NCBI GenBank assembly: GCA_012934845.2
Contig: WNNJ02002011.1
Span: forward strand, 248,001 to 312,000
DNA: 64,000 nt
Direction: 5' to 3'
From: Pomphorhynchus laevis
Taxonomy: Eukaryota; Acanthocephala; Palaeacanthocephala; Echinorhynchida; Pomphorhynchidae
The notes under the pieces are model-generated. The model was not told where the DNA came from and searched no databases. It worked only from the letters and a program-made list of their open reading frames with translations. This document shows, piece after piece, positions 59,190-64,000 of the stretch. The stretch's first letter is position 1. Every line of letters starts with the position of its first letter. Position numbers and translations under genes: made by a program.

Positions 59190-59547
59190 TGTGGATATCG
59201 AATGATCAGTAGATGTCGGTTCGTGTCCCGTAACTTTAGTGGAAAATGCGCTTCAAATGAGATCAGTCCTAGGCACAAACAAGGCCGGGTCACACAGAGT
59301 CGTGCGACAGATGTGTGCTCATTTTGCTTGAACATCATGTACGAAGGCTACATAGCATGAGTGTGAGTATAGCTCTGAGATATATTTCAAATTTATAATG
59401 AGCTCTTTCCAAACATCAACTGATCTTTTGACAAAGTTCTCGATGAAATTAGTATCACCAACAGGGCTCCCCAGTATTTTTAATCCGCATCGGTGTAATT
59501 GTACTCCTTTGTTTGGTAGCGTATATGTTTCCAGATCGTGAACGTGA

Positions 59548-60276
59548 TCATGGACTAAGAGTTTGGTCTTGGCCGAATTGACATGATAGCCAGCCATATT
59601 GTGGTCCTATCTCTTTAAGCAGCATCCATACTCTTTGCAGATCAACAAGATTCCCAACGAAATTGCCGTCATCAGCATACCATCGTTGAAATACGATGGG
59701 TATATGTGCCTCAATTCGTTTTATCAGTGCTAGCGATGAAACGGCGAATGCAGCCATAGTGAGGGGATCTCCCTGAGTGAACCCCTCACGTGATAAAATC
59801 ACATCTCCTTGACATGCCATCACGGCGTCATTGGAGTACGAATTCTGAAGAGCGACTTCCAATGCCGGGCATACATAACCGATGTTAGCTAGCACCAGTT
59901 TGCGGTTCGCCGTGTTAAACGCGTTCGATGCGTCTACTGAAAGAATCGCAAGATTAGTGTCGCTACTAAATTGACGCTGTATCGAGTGAATGGCGTATTC
60001 GATTCCACGTCTTTGGCCGGCACAACATTGTAGTTTTACTGATACAATCTGTAGATTCCACCTTGTAGCCTCAATTATTGTCTTGCAAATTGTTTGTCTT
60101 ACTATATCACCCACTCCAATAGGTATTACGCCTGGATTTTTATTTAAAGTTAGTAGTCGACTCGCTACATAAGACTCAAGTGCCTCAGATGGGATAACTT
60201 CGCTAGCGAATCTAATAGCAAAATCAGCGACTGATTCTGCAAGCCTCTCTGAATGCGATCCAAACAGGGTGATCAT
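59548..60276 (-). pseudogene. LINE family C reverse transcriptase
   Basis: A 242-codon frame carrying NKNPGVIPIGVGDIVRQTIC (fingers), QRRGIEYAIHSI, LAILSVDASNAFNTANRKLV (block A with the catalytic Asp in SVDASNAFN), EGFTQGDPLTMAAFAVS (block B) and RWYADDGNFVGN (YADD, block C). All catalytic acids are intact. The frame stops shortly after block C, and the thumb resumes at 59597-59319 in another frame with CGLKILGSPVG. The family is distinct from LINEs A and B. Confidence 0.8.
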
Positions 60277-60296
60277 CCGTCTAAATTCGATAGCGG

Positions 60297-60575
60297 TTAT
60301 CGACGAAGGCCTAGCGCTTCCGTTTGTTTTAGGGCCGCTGAGATGATGTTCTTTCCATCAATCATCAGGAAGGCGGTGCTATGGTGTTCTATGACATTTT
60401 CGATGCTCTTACTAAGAAGCGCTTCTTCAGTAATTGTACCAGGAGGAGGATGTAGGTCTGTTAACATTTCTTTCACAGTTCTGCCATATACCACATCGTC
60501 AAGTTTAAGGACAGGTTGTTCCGATTCTACTCTTTGTAGCATATTTATAGCTGCCCTCATGTTTCCCTCTTGCAT
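60297..60575 (-). pseudogene. LINE family C region N-terminal to RT
   Basis: A 92-codon frame directly upstream of the RT on the same strand: AAINMLQRVESEQPVLKLDD, VKEMLTDLHPPPGTITEEAL, GKNIISAALKQTEALGLRR. Such a helical pre-RT block with a KEMLTDLHPP-type motif is usual before the fingers in this LINE group. The preceding sequence (60576-60640) has no start that I can defend. Confidence 0.6.
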
Positions 60576-60640
60576 TTTTTCGAGAAAAAGCTCGGTGTCT
60601 GTCGTTTTTAGGGTTATTTAAGGATGATGTTCTCTTTTAA

Positions 60641-61255
60641 ACAGCCATTGATTGTAGTACATGCGCTTCGTCCATAAAATTATTATAATAATATTATTAG
60701 ATTTATGATAATATTATTCTGATAGTTTATCCAGTAATAGATAATTAAATGATATATGAAGTACATATAAGTATGTATATGCACATATATGAGAAAGGGA
60801 TTATATATTTTAATGGATTATATCAGTTATCATTCTAAATGTTTTATTGTAATTGAATTTAAAACTTTTAAGTAATCACTTTATAAATCCTAGTTTAAAA
60901 TTTATATATCTATGATTTTAAATTTATAAAATTTAACAAATTATCAAATATTTGTTGAATATCCAATCGACTTATGACATGTTATCGACTGACAATCGAA
61001 GATCATCATATCGTCAAACTATAGTTGACTAGCGATCTCGCAGTTTAAATACGAAAAATGTCTTAAATAATCTTAAACGTTAAGTGATTTTCGACATAAA
61101 TTTTAGACTCTATTTTATCGGTCTTTATCTCTTTAGCAATTGTCTGTTTCATTAAACTATTATTCGAAATTTCAATTTTAGATACGAAGCACTTTCTTGA
61201 ATTGTCTTGTCAAAAAGCAAATAATTTTCTTGTATACAAAGCACTTTTTAACTTT
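60641..61255. other. AT-rich non-coding DNA
   Basis: No feature recognised between LINE C and the Penelope-like fragment. Confidence 0.45.
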
Positions 61256-61567
61256 TTAGCATTCGGGTTTTTGCCCAATAGCAAAATCTTTCTTTTCACA
61301 ATTCTTGTTTTTTGAAACTGTCAATAGATTTATCTGTGATCGTATACTCTGTTTGAAAATTTGTGTATATATTTTCACGTTTCTTTCAAACGTAGCATTT
61401 GTACTGCAAAGTTTTCTTAATCTGAGAGCTTTATTGAATATCATATTGCGTTTAGCCTTAGGGCGGTGATCCATCATAGCATGAATATAGTTTGAAACCC
61501 AATCAGGTTTTATATACACCTCTGATTGCCGATTCCCTATAAATCCTTTTATTTGTGTCCAAAACAC
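61256..61567 (-). pseudogene. Penelope-like element RT-tail fragment
   Basis: The minus frame of 103 codons contains EVYIKPDWVSNYIHAMMDHR, then FNKALRLRKLCSTNATFERN. Blocks of the form VYxKPTDxxxYLHFxSxHP and QALRLRRICSxxxxFExR lie at the end of the reverse transcriptase of Penelope-like and related elements, before any GIY-YIG endonuclease. No catalytic RT motifs or GIY-YIG are visible. It is a short fragment placed right beside the duplicated host exon at 61571. Confidence 0.55.
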
Positions 61568-61570
61568 TAT

Positions 61571-61879
61571 TTAGCATGAGTAACTATAAAGTTTAATGCA
61601 TTTGAACAGTGCATAATCTTCTTGTTTACCGACAGACGATTCATTTACCTGATCAGGCAGATAAATGATTGCGTTTTTTATGCGTTTTTCCTCAAACCGA
61701 GATTGGGTCGATAATGATTCCTTTTTAACTTTAGGAATTGAAGTATCTTCTAATGACTTTTGATGTATTATCTTATCAACAAAGCATTGAACGTATTCGA
61801 TATTATCGTGAAAGGGAACATAACATTGTATTCTTTGTACATCGACCACATCAGTACTACTCCCAGCTTTGTGTTTCAT
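61571..61879 (-). pseudogene. Duplicated exon 1 of the small host gene, intron lost its donor
   Basis: Encodes the same 66 residues as 40198-40395 (MKHKAGSSTDVVDVQRIQCY ... EEKR). Where the original has GTACAC, this copy has ATAAAA, and the 45-nt intron region is 33 nt and reads through in frame as IKNAIIYLPDQ before rejoining VNESSVGKQ. After that it diverges from the original (EDYALFKC...) and ends at 61571. It cannot encode the full protein without other exons, so I treat it as a pseudogene. Confidence 0.6.
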
Positions 61880-63170
61880 TGTACTCTTTAAGGTACATTA
61901 AAATTCATTTCAAGTATTTCGTTAAGTTTATATCATACCGTAATGTAAATTATAATAATAAAGTGTATCGATTTAAAAAGAGTTGGTTTGGAGTTTATAT
62001 TGAACTAATATTATGCTATTATATTACTAATTAGATAGTTACATATTGGCTATGATGTATTACGTTTAATCTGTTCGCTATGCTATATTATGCGATGTAT
62101 CAATTATTTGTATATTTGATACCAATTAATAATTTTCCATTTATCTTATTTATCAATAATAATGATCAATAAATAAAAAAATATTTATAAAGATTATTTA
62201 TTATAATCCGTCGTTCAAACAGTTTGTCGATTATGTAAACTATCAGGCAGTTTCGATTTGGGCCTCAAATTGTGAATCGCAACGTGCTTGAATTCATGCT
62301 CATTTTCATTAGTTCAAGGATAAAAATTAAAATTGGTAAACTTGATATGAGTAATCTATTATAGTTTTGGATGTGAACAACAGTTATTCTAACATTGTTA
62401 ATTTAATTATTTGAGTTGTCATTTATAAATTATTTATTATAAATCGATTGTCAACTAATCAGAAAATATTTTAAATCAAATATTCTAAAAATATGATTTA
62501 AAATTTAATTATTAAACAAATATATATTTTTAGTGTAAACGTTTCGATGCTTTAAATATTTTTTCTGATGATGTATCCTTTTGACGATTTTATGCCATCA
62601 ACAAAATATGTTAATTGATTTTTAAAAAAGAGAATGAAATAAATTTGTTTCTTTAAAATTAGTAGAATTTTCGATAGTTGACTGCTATTAGCATCAGGAC
62701 AATAAATCTTTTTTGTTTAAAAAACACTATTGTTGAAATTATGATAAAAGCAAATTTGCCGACAAAAAAAAACTTGAAAAAATAAAAACCAATTTGAAAT
62801 AGCGAATCATTAAGCGTTGCATAATAATGGACAACAACTAAAACCTTCTAATAATAAAAAATCCTCATTATGAGAATGACTTACAGGAAATATTATTCAA
62901 AGAATGAACGTAACTAAAATTAACCTATTAATAAAAAATATGTTTTATAATTTCGGGATCTTTTTACATTATGACTATTTTAAATCTAGAGCCATTTAGG
63001 TGTTGCATACACGACAACAAAAATGTTTTAAAAATTGAAACATACTTAATAGAAAATCACTCAAAAAGCTTTAATGTATTTATAGTTCAAAAATATTCTC
63101 ATTATAAGAATAAGTTACAGGAATTAATTATTCAATGAATGAACGTAGCTAACACTAAATTTAGAACAGC
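61626..63170 (+). repeat. Segmental duplication, copy 2
   Basis: Direct partner of 40128-41640. Homology begins at cttgtttaccgacagacgat and runs to about 63059, with a last matched patch at about 63117-63170. Confidence 0.85.
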
Positions 63171-63351
63171 GATAACTTTATATATTTGGATATCTAAAAA
63201 ATATCTGTTTTAATGATGCCAATCAGCTATTGAAAATTTGACTTAGTTTTGAGAAACAAATTTATATTTTAAGTAAACAATTGATTTATTAAAAAATGTT
63301 AACAAACAAATTCATACTGCCTTTTTAACGTTTTTATTAAAAAATAAAAAC

Positions 63352-63386
63352 TTTTTATAGTGACATAAAATATGTCACTATAAAAA
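63352..63386. repeat. Perfect 16-bp-arm hairpin, 3-bp loop
   Basis: tttttatagtgacata (63352-63367) and its exact complement (63371-63386) flank aaa. No surrounding element was recognised. Confidence 0.9.
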
Positions 63387-64000
63387 AATCGATAATCATT
63401 TAGATTAAAAGATTTTACGTGATTGCTTTGTAGGCTATCGAATCCGCACTTGGAGATTGTAAAAGTGAAACTACAGAATTGATTCGTTCGTGCTCTCTGT
63501 TGCTTCGACTATTAAAACAATTGTAATGTTTTTTTTTGTACATTCATGTATACTCGTCATCGTTTTAGATACAAACCTATAATTGATGAAATTTCGAACT
63601 TCGATGAACCATTAAATCGGTTAAATAATTTAAAGACGTGGATGAAAATAACAAAAAGTTTTATTGAGGTATAAATTTAAAAATTCCTTCCTGATGATCT
63701 ATAATCTTTATTCTATAATACATTGTATTATAATAACACAATGTATTTAATAATAATTGTGTAATATGTATTTAAATAATTATCTGAATTATAAAAAATC
63801 TTAAAATCCTTAAATTGGAATAATAAATCATGCTGATATTTTCTTAATTTTAAGGATCTTTTTGTTTGTAAAGATATAAGGGACATGCTTTTGTTGACAT
63901 TGATAAATCTGAATATAACATATTTGGCTTAGAATTATTGAAGAGAGATAAATTTACCAAATTACGTTTATGCCCTGCATTAAAGCGTCAAAGAGAATAT
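63387..64000. other. Non-coding end of window
   Basis: No gene. The block ttccttcctgatgatctata near 63684 matches the R1 family end. Confidence 0.45.

Larger units (their letters stand above)
58175..60640 (-). mobile_element. R2-like LINE (family C), longest copy
   Basis: Minus-strand pieces in order. 60575-60297: N-terminal block MQEGNMRAAINMLQRVESEQ. 60276-59548: reverse transcriptase. 59597-59319: thumb. 59189-58569: linker, zinc finger and nuclease start. 58610-58175: nuclease end and tail. Frameshifts separate all of them. Zinc finger CQCRDAMSLSHVLSCRKG followed by RHNEIRD are the CCHC and RHN signatures of RLE-type LINEs; CPDIV and LERTFIDVSIFNNHAPS fit the PD-(D/E)XK core. The tail YEERITEIEHASFFPVTF recurs in the other two family C copies. 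5' and 3' ends were not resolved. Confidence 0.8.

Overview
The window is very AT-rich eukaryotic DNA with spliceosomal introns, few and widely spaced host exons, and many decayed transposable elements. Animal-type element families predominate: a hAT transposon of the ZBED5-like group, APE-type and R2-like (restriction-endonuclease) LINEs, a Penelope-type fragment, a tRNA-derived SINE and hammerhead-ribozyme-like motifs. This suggests an invertebrate metazoan with a small-intron, AT-rich genome. I cannot name the species. There are no bacterial operons, CRISPR arrays, rRNA genes or intact tRNA genes.

Layout. 1-2.1 kb is AT-rich non-coding DNA. 2.1-5.2 kb is a frameshifted APE-type LINE (+). 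5.5-8.1 kb holds tandem and inverted repeats and a weak hammerhead-like motif. 8.2-10.0 kb is a second decayed LINE (+). 10.8-12.1 kb holds two or three exons of an unrecognised minus-strand gene. 12.3-13.7 kb is one arm of a long inverted duplication whose partner lies at 48.5-50.8 kb. 15.2-15.35 kb is one thioredoxin-domain exon (-). 16.2-17.5 kb is an element with ~200-bp terminal inverted repeats. 17.6-21.56 kb is a complete hAT element with an 8-bp target duplication. Its transposase gene is split by a 1.03-kb insertion made of three copies of a ~370-bp unit. 22.7-26.4 kb has candidate minus-strand exons. 27.6-36.9 kb carries five exons of one coiled-coil gene (-); its introns contain a foldback element and a head-to-head SINE pair. 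R2-like LINE tails lie at 34.9-35.2 kb (+) and 38.0-38.8 kb (-), and a longer copy at 58.2-60.6 kb (-). 39.2-40.4 kb is a small host gene with 44-45-nt introns. Its first exon and ~1.5 kb of flank are duplicated at 61.6-63.2 kb. 42.9-43.6 kb is a second copy of the first LINE family. 46.3 kb contains the best hammerhead ribozyme candidate. 50.8-52.9 kb is an island of higher GC with a 26-bp tandem repeat. 57.34-57.59 kb is a candidate two-exon small gene (+).

The genes do not form a pathway. Host exons are independent minus-strand genes embedded in transposon debris. The most unusual theme is the recurrence of hammerhead-like cores in several unrelated contexts: the insertion inside the hAT element, the SINE tail, 7.7 kb, 46.3 kb and 56.3 kb. 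A retrozyme- or Penelope-like ribozyme-bearing retroelement system would explain it. All exon models are hand-read from splice signals and frame, with no homology search.
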